Below are positions 55,150 to 64,000 of a stretch of 64,000 nucleotides of DNA, piece by piece; the stretch's first letter is position 1; the number at the start of each line of letters is the position of its first letter. The translations under genes were made by a program, and so were the position numbers. Below the pieces are notes generated by a model. That model did no database searches and had not been told where the DNA came from. It saw only the letters and a list, made by a program, of their open reading frames with translations. Location: NCBI GenBank assembly GCA_024998755.1, contig JACEUU010000002.1:230045-294044 (forward strand), written 5' to 3'. Origin of the DNA: Vampirovibrio sp. GTDB taxonomy: Bacteria; Cyanobacteriota; Vampirovibrionia; Vampirovibrionales; JAJTHC01.

Positions 55150-55839
55150 ATGACCCTTCACGCACTGCAAGGCACATTAGACCACAAAGGCATAGACCCA
55201 TTAACAGGCGACCCATTATTTGTAGTGCTATTACCAAACCAAGGCGTTGCCTATGAACTACACACCACCCAACGCACATTAAACACCTTACCTGCACTTC
55301 ATGCCCCTTGCCACACCTACGTTTATAGCCATATTCGCCCTGAGGAACATAAATTAGTCGGGTTTCTATCACGCCCTGAACGAGAATTATTTCGGTTGCT
55401 GATGGGGGCCAACGGCGTAGGGCTTAAAATGGCACTTTCCATTTTAGAAGCGTTGCCTTTAAGCGATTTAATTGAAGCGATTCTCAGTGAAAATTACAAA
55501 ACGCTAACCGTTGCCAAAGGGGTTGGTAATAAGTTGGCTCAAAAAATGATTTTAGATTTAAAAGAAAAATTAGCCCTGTGGCAAGAACGCATCTTAAGTC
55601 AATCGCATGATTCTGCCCAATGGGAAGCCTTAACAGGGGGTAGTGCAGCGGCTAATACGGCTGAATTTTTCCAAGAAAAAGCTTTAAACGAAGCAGAGCA
55701 GGTATTGCTTTCCTTAGGATATGAAGGTATGGAAATTCAAACCGCCATAAAAGCCCTTATAACCCTTTCGCAGCCTGAAGAAACCATCGGGCTTAATAGT
55801 GAAACCCTACTAAAAGCGTTACTAAAACAATTGCATTAA
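55150..55839 (+). CDS. ruvA: Holliday junction DNA-binding protein RuvA
   Basis: Tetrameric junction binder that works with the RuvB motor. OB-fold N-domain (residues 1-70), then two helix-hairpin-helix motifs (LMGANGVGLKMALSILEALP and LTVAKGVGNKLAQKMILDLK) and the C-terminal RuvB-contacting domain (EAEQVLLSLGYEGMEIQTAI). 229 aa, slightly longer than the usual ~200 because of an insertion in the linker (DSAQWEALTGGSAAANTAEF). The N-domain is divergent. ruvB is not adjacent. Confidence 0.93.
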   Translation: MTLHALQGTLDHKGIDPLTGDPLFVVLLPNQGVAYELHTTQRTLNTLPALHAPCHTYVYSHIRPEEHKLVGFLSRPERELFRLLMGANGVGLKMALSILEALPLSDLIEAILSENYKTLTVAKGVGNKLAQKMILDLKEKLALWQERILSQSHDSAQWEALTGGSAAANTAEFFQEKALNEAEQVLLSLGYEGMEIQTAIKALITLSQPEETIGLNSETLLKALLKQLH

Positions 55840-55997
55840 CCCTTCAATTGTAACAAATGTAACGTTTTAAAATTGAATACTTATCAGGAATTAAAACCCG
55901 ACGATACCTTTAATGTGAGCCGCTTCTCCCAAGCACATCACACCCCCTAAAGCCCTATTTTACTAGGTTTTTACTTCCCTTATTGACCATACCTATC

Positions 55998-56040
55998 AAC
56001 AGTTAGCCAGCATTTTCCCAGTGCTGGCTTTTTATTTACA
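55998..56040 (+). terminator. Rho-independent terminator downstream of ruvA
   Basis: AGCCAGCA / TGCTGGCT with a ~10 nt loop followed by TTTTATTT, about 160 bp after the ruvA stop. Confidence 0.75.
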
Positions 56041-56187
56041 GCCCCATTACTGACTAACTTTATACTTGAAGTTACGGAATAAGGGTGTGCAGGTGGGAGT
56101 AGTGAGTGTTTTTTAATAAAATTCAACCAAAATGCTCAAAAAACAGAACAATACCCCTTGTTTCCACTCTTTTCGGATCATAATTAC

Positions 56188-57317
56188 CTAAAAACCATAC
56201 AAGAATCCACTAAAACCTACCCCCCTCCTCACCCAAAAACCATACCGACGACAATTATACCCAAATGCCAAGCCCAAAATCTCCGCAGAAACACGCACTA
56301 ACCCACGACAAGACACACGAACCTTCTTAAACACCGTCTTCCAACCCGCAAACACATGCTCCACCCTAGCCCGAACCTTAGAAAGCAACCCATTAAACCG
56401 CTTCTGCGAAGCCGTCAACTCAGGCGTTGGTTCATGCTGCTTACCCCGAACACGACGCTTAATAATCCTCGGCTGTATCCCCAACGCCTTCAAATCCTTC
56501 TCCTTACCCACATACCCACTATCCGCACCAACAGTCTGCTCATCGCCCACCAGTACAGGCAGTAAACTCTGACTGTCATGCACATTGGCACCAGTAACAA
56601 CCACCTTGCGAATCAACTTGCTTTTATACCAATTCAAAGATTAAATGGCGTGTTTTTGTAGGGGCGTGATTTATTAGCCCTAGCGGTCTATGCGTTGCAT
56701 CAGTCCGTCCCACAAGCCCTAAACGGATGCGATAAATCGCACCCCTACATAGAGAAAGCTATACGCTATTCTAACTTTGAATTGGTATTAGCATCCACAT
56801 TAACCGTGGCACTGTAACCAAAGCCTTTGTAGCCATAAGTGGCATCAGGGTCGCTCTGGTCTTCAGGCTTTTTTCTCTGTTTGCTATTGGCTTTAATAAA
56901 GGTGGCATCTACCAAGTTGCCTTCTTTAAGAATGAGGTTGTTCTCTTGGAAGAAGGTGTCTAAGGCTAAGAAAAGGGCTTCTTGGGCTGGGGTGTTTTGC
57001 AGTTCGTGTTGGAAGTTTTCGAGTGTCGTGGCTTCAGGGATGGGGGATTCTAAGGAGAAGCCGAGAAACTTTCGGAAGGAGAGTCTGTCGTGGCATTGAA
57101 ATTCGGTTTGTTCATAGGAGAGATTGAACCATATTTTGAGGAGGTTCATTTTGAGCAGTAGTAGGCGTTTGTAGGGTGGTCTGCCGTTGGGTTTGTGGTG
57201 GATGTGTGTTTTGAGGATGGTTTCAAATAGTTGCCATGGTAGGGTTTGGTTCATTTCCTCTAGGAATTTGTGAGTCGGTGTGGCTTGTTGAATTTGGATG
57301 TCGGCAAAGGTAGTCAT
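56188..57317 (-). pseudogene. IS5-family transposase, MITE-interrupted (copy B)
   Basis: N-terminal part MTTFADIQIQQATPTHKFLE to ATVNVDA (56790-57317), C-terminal part SKLIRKVVVTGANVHDSQ to the end (56188-56624). The MITE separates the first catalytic Asp from the second Asp and the Glu, so no functional enzyme is expected. Confidence 0.9.
56627..56787. mobile_element. MITE inserted in IS5 copy B
   Basis: TACCAATTCAAAGATTAAAT ... CTTTGAATTGGTA with TTA on both sides (56624-56626, 56788-56790). Interior GTAGGGGCGTGATTTATTAG and GATAAATCGCACCCCTAC palindrome arms. Its empty site is known exactly, from copy A. Confidence 0.92.
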
Positions 57318-57394
57318 GGGGGTGGGGTATCCTATGAGAGGTGGAATAATGTCCCTTCTCTTCTAACCCAAAATTACCTTGCCCTTTTTCCGTA

Positions 57395-58554
57395 ACTTCT
57401 ATTGCTTTATCTGCTCCTGTTGCTGATTCGTTTGTTAGGCAAAGTAGAGAAGGGCTTTCTGCTGGAGAAACCGTTAAGTCGGCTTTAACATCTGTTTTAA
57501 TTTTATTGGCAATGTCTCCTCTTCTGTTTCTCTTGGCAAACGTTGGAATGAAAGCGGATTATGAGTTTAATAAACGAGTGGTGAAGGATGCTATAGCAGA
57601 GTCTAAGAATGAGCAAAAGCAGCAAATGTTGCCCAAGCCCCAGAGAAAGTTGGTATTCGCAACGGTGAAGCATTAGCATTAACGGGTATATTTACATGGA
57701 TTACAAAGACTGCCATTCCAGCAATCGCTACTGATCTTGCCACAACAGGGGTCAAATATCCCTCTGCAAAAGTAAAAGAAGATGCTGCTGCTGCTTTAGA
57801 AAAAGTGATTAACGCACGAGATGGTAAGTTTCAGGAAGAATCGCTAGCATTACAAAAAGAATTGACAGTAAAGCTGGAACAAGCATTTAGTACGTTTACG
57901 CAACGCAGGCAACTATTTACCCCACAAACCTTTGATACAATGGTTACCCACCTTGGCTTACCAGCGGATAAAACAGAAGCCTTGCGTCGGTTAGCTAACC
58001 AAGCTATTATTGCGGTGAATGATACGAAAGCTGAAAAAGCCATCCATAATAACCAATTGGGGTACGGATTAAACCAACTGATGCACGCCAAATCAGAAAG
58101 TAACCCTACTGATAGAATGCGAACGGTTCAGTCGGGTATTGGTGCTATTGAAAATGCGATGCCCCATATTCATGCAATGGTTCGATATCAAGCTCATCAT
58201 GCCTTGGCAGATTTACGCACAGAAGAAGCAAAGACTTTTCGATTATTGTCAGATTCTCAACAAGCCATAGTATCGGAAGGCTTGGCTAATTATCATCGTA
58301 AAATGGCCTCTAAAGAAGGAACATTAAGCCATTTTGCTTCAGGGTTATTGGAAGGGTTTATACAGTATCAAAATGAACAATTCACCGCAACACAATCGAG
58401 AGATTTAAAACGTTTACTAAATGCTGTAGCACATGATGTACGCCCCTTTGTATTAGCCTTGAAAAATGATATTGAACGAAAACAAGTATTGTATGCCAAG
58501 CTAGATGTTCTATCAGCCCAACAACAAGCTCTAAAACCAGTAATAAGAGAATAG
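57395..58554 (+). pseudogene. Captured gene fragment between the two IS5 copies
   Basis: The frame enters from the IS end without a start codon (ALSAPVADSFVRQSREGLSA), passes a membrane segment (TSVLILLAMSPLLFLLANVG), and shifts frame near 57626-57640 (EQKQQ to NVAQAPEKVG). It then runs on (ALTGIFTWITKTAIPAIATD, and a long helical part LALQKELTVKLEQAFSTFTQ...) to a stop (58552-58554) that is formed by the first bases of IS copy C. Both ends are thus lost and the middle is frameshifted. One span plus a helical tail resembles the unknown membrane proteins at 642 and 13183. The family is unrecognised. Confidence 0.7.
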
Positions 58555-58635
58555 AAGTTACGGAAAAAGGGCAAGGTAATTTTGGGTTAGAAGAGAAGGG
58601 ACATTATTCCACCTCTCATAGGATACCCCACCCCC

Positions 58636-59744
58636 ATGACTACCTTTGCCGACATCCAAATTCAACAAGCCACACCGACTCACAAATTCCTAGAGGAAAT
58701 GAACCAAACCCTACCATGGCAACTATTTGAAACCATCCTCAAAACACACATCCACCACAAACCCAACGGCAGACCACCCTACAAACGCCTACTACTGCTC
58801 AAAATGAACCTCCTCAAAATATGGTTCAATCTCTCCTATGAACAAACCGAATTTCAATGCCACGACAGACTCTCCTTCCGAAAGTTTCTCGGCTTCTCCT
58901 TAGAATCCCCCATCCCTGAAGCCACGACACTCGAAAACTTCCAACACGAACTGCAAAACACCCCAGCCCAAGAAGCCCTTTTCTTAGCCTTAGACACCTT
59001 CTTCCAAGAGAACAACCTCATTCTTAAAGAAGGCAACTTGGTAGATGCCACCTTTATTAAAGCCAATAGCAAACAGAGAAAAAAGCCTGAAGACCAGAGC
59101 GACCCTGATGCCACTTATGGCTACAAAGGCTTTGGTTACAGTGCCACGGTTAATGTGGATGCTAATACCAATTCAAAGTTAGAATAGCGTATAGCTTTCT
59201 CTATGTAGGGGTGCGATTTATCGCATCCGTTTAGGGCTTGTGGGACGGACTGATGCAACGCATAGACCGCTAGGGCTAATAAATCACGCCCCTACAAAAA
59301 CACGCCATTTAATCTTTGAATTGGTATAAAAGCAAGTTGATTCGCAAGGTGGTTGTTACTGGTGCCAATGTGCATGACAGTCAGAGTTTACTGCCTGTAC
59401 TGGTGGGCGATGAGCAGACTGTTGGTGCGGATAGTGGGTATGTGGGTAAGGAGAAGGATTTGAAGGCGTTGGGGATACAGCCGAGGATTATTAAGCGTCG
59501 TGTTCGGGGTAAGCAGCATGAACCAACGCCTGAGTTGACGGCTTCGCAGAAGCGGTTTAATGGGTTGGTTTCTAAGATTAGGGCAAGAGTGGAGCATGTG
59601 TTTGCGGGTTGGAAGACGGTGTTTAAGAAGGTTCGTGTGTCTTGTCGTGGGTTAGTGCGTGTTTCTGCGGAGATTTTGGGCTTGGCATTTGGGTATAATT
59701 GTCGTCGGTATGGTTTTTTGGTGAGGAGGGGGGGTAGGTTTTAG
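58636..59744 (+). pseudogene. IS5-family transposase, MITE-interrupted and frameshifted (copy C)
   Basis: Broken by the same MITE at the same codon as copy B. In addition a G run has seven instead of six residues near 59728-59734, which shifts the frame and ends the protein at VRRGGRF instead of VRRGVGFSGFLYGF. Confidence 0.88.
59166..59326. mobile_element. MITE inserted in IS5 copy C
   Basis: Inverse of 56627-56787, same length and same insertion site. Its ends are TACCAATTCAAAGTTAGAAT and CATTTAATCTTTGAATTGGTA minus one base of text here; the first end is the more degenerate. Confidence 0.9.
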
Positions 59745-59964
59745 TGGATTCTTGTATGGTTTTTAGGTAATTATGATCCGAAAAGAGTGGAAACAAGGGG
59801 TATTGTTCTGTTTTTTGAGCATTTTTGGTTGAATTTTATTAAAAAACACTCACTACTCCCACCTGCACACCCTTATTCCGTAACTTCACTTGTAGATTTA
59901 CCTACTGCAAACCGATAAACCGACTAATAGTATTAATCCAAAAGACAGGGAAAGCCAAACAACC

Positions 59965-60315
59965 ATGATGATGATAGCCCTCAAAAATTTATCTCCTTAT
60001 GATAGGGAAACGCTCGCCTTAATGGGAAGGCTTTCCAAACGAGAAATTCAAGCTTATGATGGGCTAGTAGACAGGCATTTAAAATCTGTTTCAGAAGCCC
60101 TGTTATTGTGCGTAACCTGTGGTGCCTTTGGGGGACATCGGTTTTATCTCAACCAATCCAAAACAGGGTGGGCTTACCTACTGTTTAGCTGGACTTTATT
60201 CCCCTTGTGTTTGGCGATAGTAGATTGTTGCTTTTTATTAGCAGATGTTGAAAGATACAACCTACAAGTTAAATGTCAAGCTCTACGTAAAATCAAAGCT
60301 TCACCTACAAATTAA
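59965..60315 (+). CDS. TM2-domain membrane protein, 116 aa
   Basis: The C-terminal half is a TM2 domain: two hydrophobic helices (VSEALLLCVTCGAFGGHRFY and GWAYLLFSWTLFPLCLAIVD) around the conserved GAFGGHRFYL and the closing ...DCCFLLADVERYN. The N-terminal ~40 residues are charged (LSPYDRETLALMGRLSKREI). TM2 proteins are small inner-membrane proteins of mostly unknown role. Start at triple ATG, with AGGGAAAG upstream. Confidence 0.85.
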   Translation: MMMIALKNLSPYDRETLALMGRLSKREIQAYDGLVDRHLKSVSEALLLCVTCGAFGGHRFYLNQSKTGWAYLLFSWTLFPLCLAIVDCCFLLADVERYNLQVKCQALRKIKASPTN

Positions 60316-60771
60316 TAGTATCAGCTAGCACCTTTGTTTCAGCCTCAAGGGTTAAAAACATTCAACTTTAGGTGTACTTTAGGTGTTTGAACAGGGATAG
60401 AATCATATCTAACAACTTACGCCCATTTATGGGGTGTCAATTAACCTTTTGTCCTTTTTTATTGGAAATTATTTACGGTTTAATAAATAGTGTTAAAGGA
60501 AGAACAAAAGAGATAAACATTGCATCAGGGGAAACCATCATGTTTTGCCTGAAGAATCGCTTTTTAATAAGTCAACCTTATGGAGTGAGGGAGCATTATT
60601 TGTGATGTCTTCACGCAAAAAAGTAAGTTTCCCCCTTTTTCTTTGTTCCGAAAACGACTGACTCATTGATTGTCTACAGTTGAGTGAATCAACAGCAATC
60701 AAAAACTAAACTAAACAAGAGTGAATTGACCCTATTAACCGATATTTTTTTATTAGAATGAGTGAATGATT
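60316..60771. other. Intergenic region
   Basis: 456 bp, A/T-rich. An open frame of 77 codons (60372-60605) lacks a ribosome binding site and has no recognisable sequence, so I do not call it. No repeat of the local families. Confidence 0.35.
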
Positions 60772-60939
60772 ATGACGATGCCATTACTAACACCCCATAC
60801 CGTAGTAACCCCTTACAACTTAGTTCCGCCTTTAGTGGAAAGCTGGTTTGGTTTAGAAACCAAGTTGCTGGTTTCGTTGGTATGTTTAGCTAGCCTACCT
60901 GCCGTAGCAGGATTTTGTCTATTAGTATTGGTACACTAA
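60772..60939 (+). CDS. Small membrane protein candidate, 55 aa
   Basis: ATG ACG ATG start, then PLLTPHTVVTPYNLVPPLVE and a C-terminal hydrophobic span (LVSLVCLASLPAVAGFCLLV). Its stop TAA (60937-60939) lies exactly where the three-base target duplication of a TACCAATTC-type MITE end (from 60940) would be, so the end may have been moved by the insertion. Codon use and one good span make it plausible, but there is no clear ribosome binding site. Confidence 0.45.
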   Translation: MTMPLLTPHTVVTPYNLVPPLVESWFGLETKLLVSLVCLASLPAVAGFCLLVLVH

Positions 60940-60962
60940 TACCAATTAAAAGATTGAGACAT

Positions 60963-61689
60963 TTAACTAATTAGCTATTATAATATCCTTAAGTCTATTA
61001 AGGAGTATTTAAAATGCAGTGTCCAAAATGTGGTAGTTTAGATAAAGTTAAAGCAGGGTTCATTGGAGAAAAGTAACGGTATCAATGCAAAAACTGTGCC
61101 TGTAAATATACACGTTCAACCCCGAAAGGGCTAGCACCCATCACATGGACGCTAGCCAACCCAGCTATACGCTTCAGGGCTTTCCCTTCGAAAAACTGGT
61201 AATTTAATTGGGGTTTCAACGCCTGCTGTACTCAAACAAATTCGTAAAATAGACACCACTGCTTGTCGGTTAGAGCCACAGAAAACCACTGTTGTTGAGC
61301 TCGATGAACTCTGCACGTTTCTTACCGAAAAAAACGCAAAATCTGGGTATGGGTGGCTGTTTTTCGAGAAACAAGGCAAATCTTGGACTGGGAAGTGGGT
61401 TGTCGTGGCATTAAAACCTTGAAAAAATTATGGAAACGGCTTCAGTTATTCAAGGTTGAAGTTTATTGTGCTGACCATTGGAAAGCCTACAATGCCGTGT
61501 TGCTAGTGGAAAATTGGTTCAAAGCAAGGCTGAAACGTATACAGCAGAACAGACTTGGAGCGATTTGCGACATTGGTTTGCTCGGTTTAAACGACGAGGT
61601 AAAGTCGTCTCTCGGTGTTTGGGTGATTTGATTCATGCCATAGCCATTTACTTTCACCGAGTTAATTTAAGATATAGCTAATTGGTTAA
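60963..61689 (+). mobile_element. IS1-family element relic, copy 2 (both ends present)
   Basis: Inverted ends TTAACTAATTAGCTAT and (inverse right) TTAACCAATTAGCTAT. 727 bp, close to the size of IS1. It sits between a MITE end (60940-60960) and module A of the large repeat (61697). Confidence 0.8.
61015..61680 (+). pseudogene. IS1-family transposase, copy 2, with stop and frameshifts
   Basis: MQCPKCGSLDKVKAGFIGEK, then TAA (for an expected Gln), RYQCKNCACKY (zinc-finger second half), LIGVSTPAVLKQIRK, then VVELDELCTFLTEKN (catalytic DE, present here and lost in copy 1), a shift to VAVFRETRQILDWEVGCRG, DHWKAYNAVLLVENW, and a last shift to AETYTAEQTWSDLRHWFARF. The same TAA and the same two late shifts occur in copy 1, so the defects predate the duplication, or the reading is recoded. 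Confidence 0.8.
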
Positions 61690-61696
61690 AACTCTC

Positions 61697-61795
61697 CGTG
61701 TAAGTTGAAAATAGGCTTGAGCGGAAGCTAGAAGCTCCCTAAATGCTCTGCTTCGCTACGCTCGCACCAGCCTATTTTCAACTGCAGATGGTTTT
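61697..61795 (-). repeat. Large modular dispersed repeat, copy 8 (module A only)
   Basis: AATAGGCTTGAGCGGAAGCT, CTCCCTAAATGCTCTGC, CGCTCGCACCAGCCTATT. Module B is absent. AATAGGCT/AGCCTATT form its inverted ends, which supports module A being a separate small mobile unit. Confidence 0.75.
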
Positions 61796-61976
61796 AAGCT
61801 AAGAATTTTAGCTTAAACTCAACAATAATAGGTGTTCCGCAATTTGGTTAGGAAGCGTATTTTTCTTTAAATGGCTATAACTCTTTAAAAAATCACAAAC
61901 AAGTGGTTCAGCATTTAGTGTAAGCTGATGATTATCTTCAGCATTCCCCTCTACTTTATAGAAATTTTATACCCCC

Positions 61977-63143
61977 ATGCCTAAAAAAAACAAGCCCGTT
62001 AAACCGGTTATCCCTGTTCAGTTAGTGCCACAAGCAGCACCGTTTCCTCCAGCTGAAAAACCCCATCAAATCGGGTTGGTCTTTTTTAATATGGGCGGGC
62101 CTGATAGTTTAGATGCCGTTCAGCCTTTTCTGTATAATTTATTTGCAGATAATGATATTGTGCAAATGCCTATCCCCCAATGGCTTCAAAACCTGTTTGC
62201 GTGGCGAGTTTCAAACAAACGCAAAAAAGAAGGCAAAGAAAACTACCACAAAATTGGCGGACGCTCCCCCATTGAACCGTTTTCTCGGCAACAAGCGGAA
62301 GGCGTTATGGCGTTGGTGCAACCCCAGCTGACCGAAAGAGGCTTTCCCCCAGCTAAGTGCTACTTGGCTATGCGCTATTGGCACCCTCGGGCGGAAGCTA
62401 CCATTAACCAGTTGAAGGCAGATGGCATTACCCATGCCATTTTAGTGCCACTTTACCCCCATTATAGTTTAGCTACCATTGGTTCTAGCCTTCGGGAATG
62501 GACGCAAGTGCTGGAACGGCCTGAACACAGAGCGTTTGCTAGTAGCCTTCAACAGTCGACGCTTTGTTCGCATTATGAACATCCGTTGTTTTTGCAGGCG
62601 GTGGCGGAAACCATCGAAACGGCGTTTGCTGAAAAAACGTGGAGCTGTCCGCCGGAAGATGTGCTGCTGGTTTTTTCGGCTCATGGGTTACCTATTTCTT
62701 ACGCTGAAAATAATAAAGACCCTTACCCTCGGCAAATTAAGGCGACCATTGATGCGTTGATTTCTAAGCATTTTCCTCAGAACAACTGGCAATTATGTTG
62801 GCAGAGTAAGGTTGGGCCTTTGGAGTGGTTGAAGCCTTATACGGAAGATTTGGTGGAACAGTTAGCTAAAGAAGGGCGTGATAATGTGTTGATGATACCG
62901 ATAGCGTTTGTTTCGGATCATATTGAAACGTTGTTTGAGATGGATATGTTGTATGTGCCGATTGGTGCACAACATGGGCTGAAGCATTACCATAGGGCGG
63001 CGGCGTTGAACAATTCGGCTACTTACCAGCAGTGTTTAGCCCAGTTGGTGTTGCGGGCTGTTGAACAACCCAATATTTGCAAGATTGATTTTAACCAGCC
63101 TGTACCGTTGGGTGGGGTTTGTTCTTCTACCCATCGGGGATAG
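61977..63143 (+). CDS. hemH: Ferrochelatase
   Basis: Inserts Fe2+ into protoporphyrin IX, the last step of heme synthesis. 388 aa: IGLVFFNMGGPDSLDAVQPF, VSNKRKKEGKENYHKIGGRS, LVPLYPHYSLATIGSSLREW, the active-site His in LLVFSAHGLPISYAE, WQLCWQSKVGPLEWLKPYTE and IAFVSDHIETLFEMDMLYV (the second metal/porphyrin region, with HIETLFE). The N-terminus is a ~30-residue Lys/Pro-rich extension. It completes, with hemA and hemC, a heme route in this window, though it is not in an operon with them. Confidence 0.95.
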   Translation: MPKKNKPVKPVIPVQLVPQAAPFPPAEKPHQIGLVFFNMGGPDSLDAVQPFLYNLFADNDIVQMPIPQWLQNLFAWRVSNKRKKEGKENYHKIGGRSPIEPFSRQQAEGVMALVQPQLTERGFPPAKCYLAMRYWHPRAEATINQLKADGITHAILVPLYPHYSLATIGSSLREWTQVLERPEHRAFASSLQQSTLCSHYEHPLFLQAVAETIETAFAEKTWSCPPEDVLLVFSAHGLPISYAENNKDPYPRQIKATIDALISKHFPQNNWQLCWQSKVGPLEWLKPYTEDLVEQLAKEGRDNVLMIPIAFVSDHIETLFEMDMLYVPIGAQHGLKHYHRAAALNNSATYQQCLAQLVLRAVEQPNICKIDFNQPVPLGGVCSSTHRG

Positions 63144-63200
63144 TTTGTTTAAATAGTGTTTTGAATAATTAACCGCCTATTTTAATGCAGGGGTGCTTTT

Positions 63201-63310
63201 GTAGGGGCGGATTGCATCCGCCCGATGAAGATTGATAGTAATGGGTGGATGCAATCCACCCCTACAGGGGAAAAACCCTCACCCCAACCCTCTCCCAACA
63301 GGGAGAGGGA
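63201..63310. repeat. Palindromic repeats downstream of hemH
   Basis: GTAGGGGCGGATTGCATCC... / ...GGATGCAATCCACCCCTAC (63201-63265), then CCCTCTCCC AACA GGGAGAGGG (63289-63310), a hairpin that may end transcription from both sides. Confidence 0.7.
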
Positions 63311-63339
63311 GCAGTACCAAAAACCACGACCAACACCTC

Positions 63340-64000
63340 CTACCATGCCGAAGGACGAGTGGTAAGGTAAGCATAATTGAGGGCACCCACGTTAATTTTA
63401 GCCATATGCTGCTTCCAAGGTTTGCCCCCCGTAATCGTCGCCTTATCCCAAACCACATACCGCAAACAATCCACCACATCTTCAAACGGATGTTCCTCCA
63501 ACGGAATTTCCATCGGCGACCCATCCGAATGTTCCCGAAACCGATAAGCACCCGAAAGGGCATTACACAATTGCGGACACTGCGTCGGGTTCACCAACAA
63601 CGCCGGCGTACCAATCGGGTCTGAAAAATCATCATTCCGCCACTCTATCAGCAAATGACGGATTTTTTCCAACCCCTCCCGCACCGGTGCCTTCACGCAA
63701 GTGGGTTTAATCCCCAATTTGCCCAACAATTCCACTGAACTATATTCCAACAAATTCTGATGCTGATTCCCAGCAGGGTCGAACAAATCAAACACATCGC
63801 CTGTATGGGCAAATTCCGTCTTGGTAATGTGCAAAATACGTTCGGCAAACGGACGCAACACCTCTTGATGCCCCACCTCTTCCCGCAACACCAACAACCG
63901 CCCCATTAAATCTATCTGGCAAAACAACACCGCTGGGCAATGGTAGCCAAAATCCCACACCCGAAAGAGTTTCAGCCCCTGCACTGGCTTCAACCCTACC
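63340..64000 (-). CDS. Phage terminase large subunit, C-terminal nuclease part (partial)
   Basis: The frame is open to the right edge. The sequence looks like the RNase H-fold nuclease domain of a terminase: LFRVWDFGYHCPAVLFCQID (first Asp), GRLLVLREEVGHQEVLRPFA, VFDLFDPAGNQHQ (next acidic residue), KAPVREGLEKIRHLLIEW, NPTQCPQLCNALSGAYRFRE and HPFEDVVDCLRYVVW (last Asp). It points to a prophage or gene-transfer-agent-like cluster beyond the window. Whether it is intact cannot be judged from this part. Confidence 0.78.
   Translation of the reverse strand, partial: VGLKPVQGLKLFRVWDFGYHCPAVLFCQIDLMGRLLVLREEVGHQEVLRPFAERILHITKTEFAHTGDVFDLFDPAGNQHQNLLEYSSVELLGKLGIKPTCVKAPVREGLEKIRHLLIEWRNDDFSDPIGTPALLVNPTQCPQLCNALSGAYRFREHSDGSPMEIPLEEHPFEDVVDCLRYVVWDKATITGGKPWKQHMAKINVGALNYAYLTTRPSAW

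Larger units (their letters stand above)
56068..57399 (-). mobile_element. IS5-type element copy B, disrupted by a MITE
   Basis: Ends GAAGTTACGGAA...TTCCGTAACTTC. Compared with copy A (3356-4514) it carries 161 bp of MITE (56627-56787) in the transposase gene, with TTA duplicated. Confidence 0.9.
58554..59887 (+). mobile_element. IS5-type element copy C, disrupted by a MITE
   Basis: Mirror image of copy B. The MITE lies at 59166-59326 between TAA repeats (59163-59165, 59327-59329). Confidence 0.9.
56064..59891. mobile_element. Composite-transposon-like unit bounded by inverted IS5 copies
   Basis: Two nearly identical IS5-type copies in opposite orientation (56068-57399 minus, 58554-59887 plus) enclose ~1.15 kb holding a gene fragment. 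The whole is flanked by ACTT on each side (56064-56067, 59888-59891), as if the pair moved as one unit; four bases could match by chance. Both copies carry the same MITE at the same site. Confidence 0.65.

Noticed and set aside
60372..60605. 77-codon open frame
   Set aside because: No ribosome binding site, no recognisable sequence or span pattern, in an A/T-rich gap; probably chance.
61015..61080. TAA read as a recoded sense codon in the IS1 genes
   Set aside because: Other genes here use TAA as a normal stop (mrp, hemA), and the copies have further frame breaks; shared inherited damage is simpler.

Overview
This 64 kb window looks like chromosomal DNA from a flagellated, didermic, partly anaerobic bacterium of moderate-to-low GC. 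Housekeeping genes (priA, glnA, rsfS, fliP/fliQ/fliR, mrp, hemA/hemC/hemH, murI, birA, mscL, ruvA) sit beside a two-subunit pyruvate:ferredoxin oxidoreductase, a C5-pathway heme route, a DUF4127 protein and many lineage-specific membrane proteins. A non-photosynthetic relative of the Cyanobacteria (Melainabacteria/Vampirovibrionia type) is my best guess. That is inference from gene content, not proof.

Layout. 1-5.2 kb: 3' end of priA, a large membrane protein, then a pile-up of mobile DNA (an IS630-type element nested in a MITE, an intact IS5-type element, a decayed IS1-type element). 5.2-15 kb: glnA, rsfS, two small paralogous unknowns, fliP-fliQ-fliR split by a dispersed repeat, a rhodanese, mrp, a RAYT fragment and a 526-residue membrane protein. 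15-25 kb: hemA-hemC, murI, a TPR secretory protein, two glycine-zipper proteins and an orphan LuxR-type response regulator. 25-37 kb: a two-gene operon of unknown membrane proteins, birA, the split PFOR and two glycosyltransferases. 37-53 kb: two copies of an IS110 element with readable bridge-RNA guides, a NUDIX hydrolase, mscL, a gcvH-like gene without its lipoyl lysine, a 1202-residue protein with a KOW/UvrD-tail-like end, a CNT nucleoside transporter, and an IS630-like element that appears to be the parent of the local MITEs. 53-64 kb: DUF4127, ruvA, a composite-transposon-like unit (two inverted, MITE-broken IS5 copies around a gene fragment), a TM2 protein, a second IS1 relic, hemH, and the start of what may be a prophage (terminase large subunit) running off the right edge.

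Three themes stand out. First, about 18 genes begin with tandem ATG codons (two to five in a row), usually with a Shine-Dalgarno-like purine stretch upstream. Second, the intergenic space is filled with at least three MITE families and a large modular repeat, and several genes end in stop codons made by the ends of these elements. Third, the IS110 element carries upstream of its recombinase a structured RNA region whose two loops match, in the expected order, the observed target site and the element's own ends. This is what a bridge RNA predicts.

I saw no tRNA, rRNA or CRISPR array.
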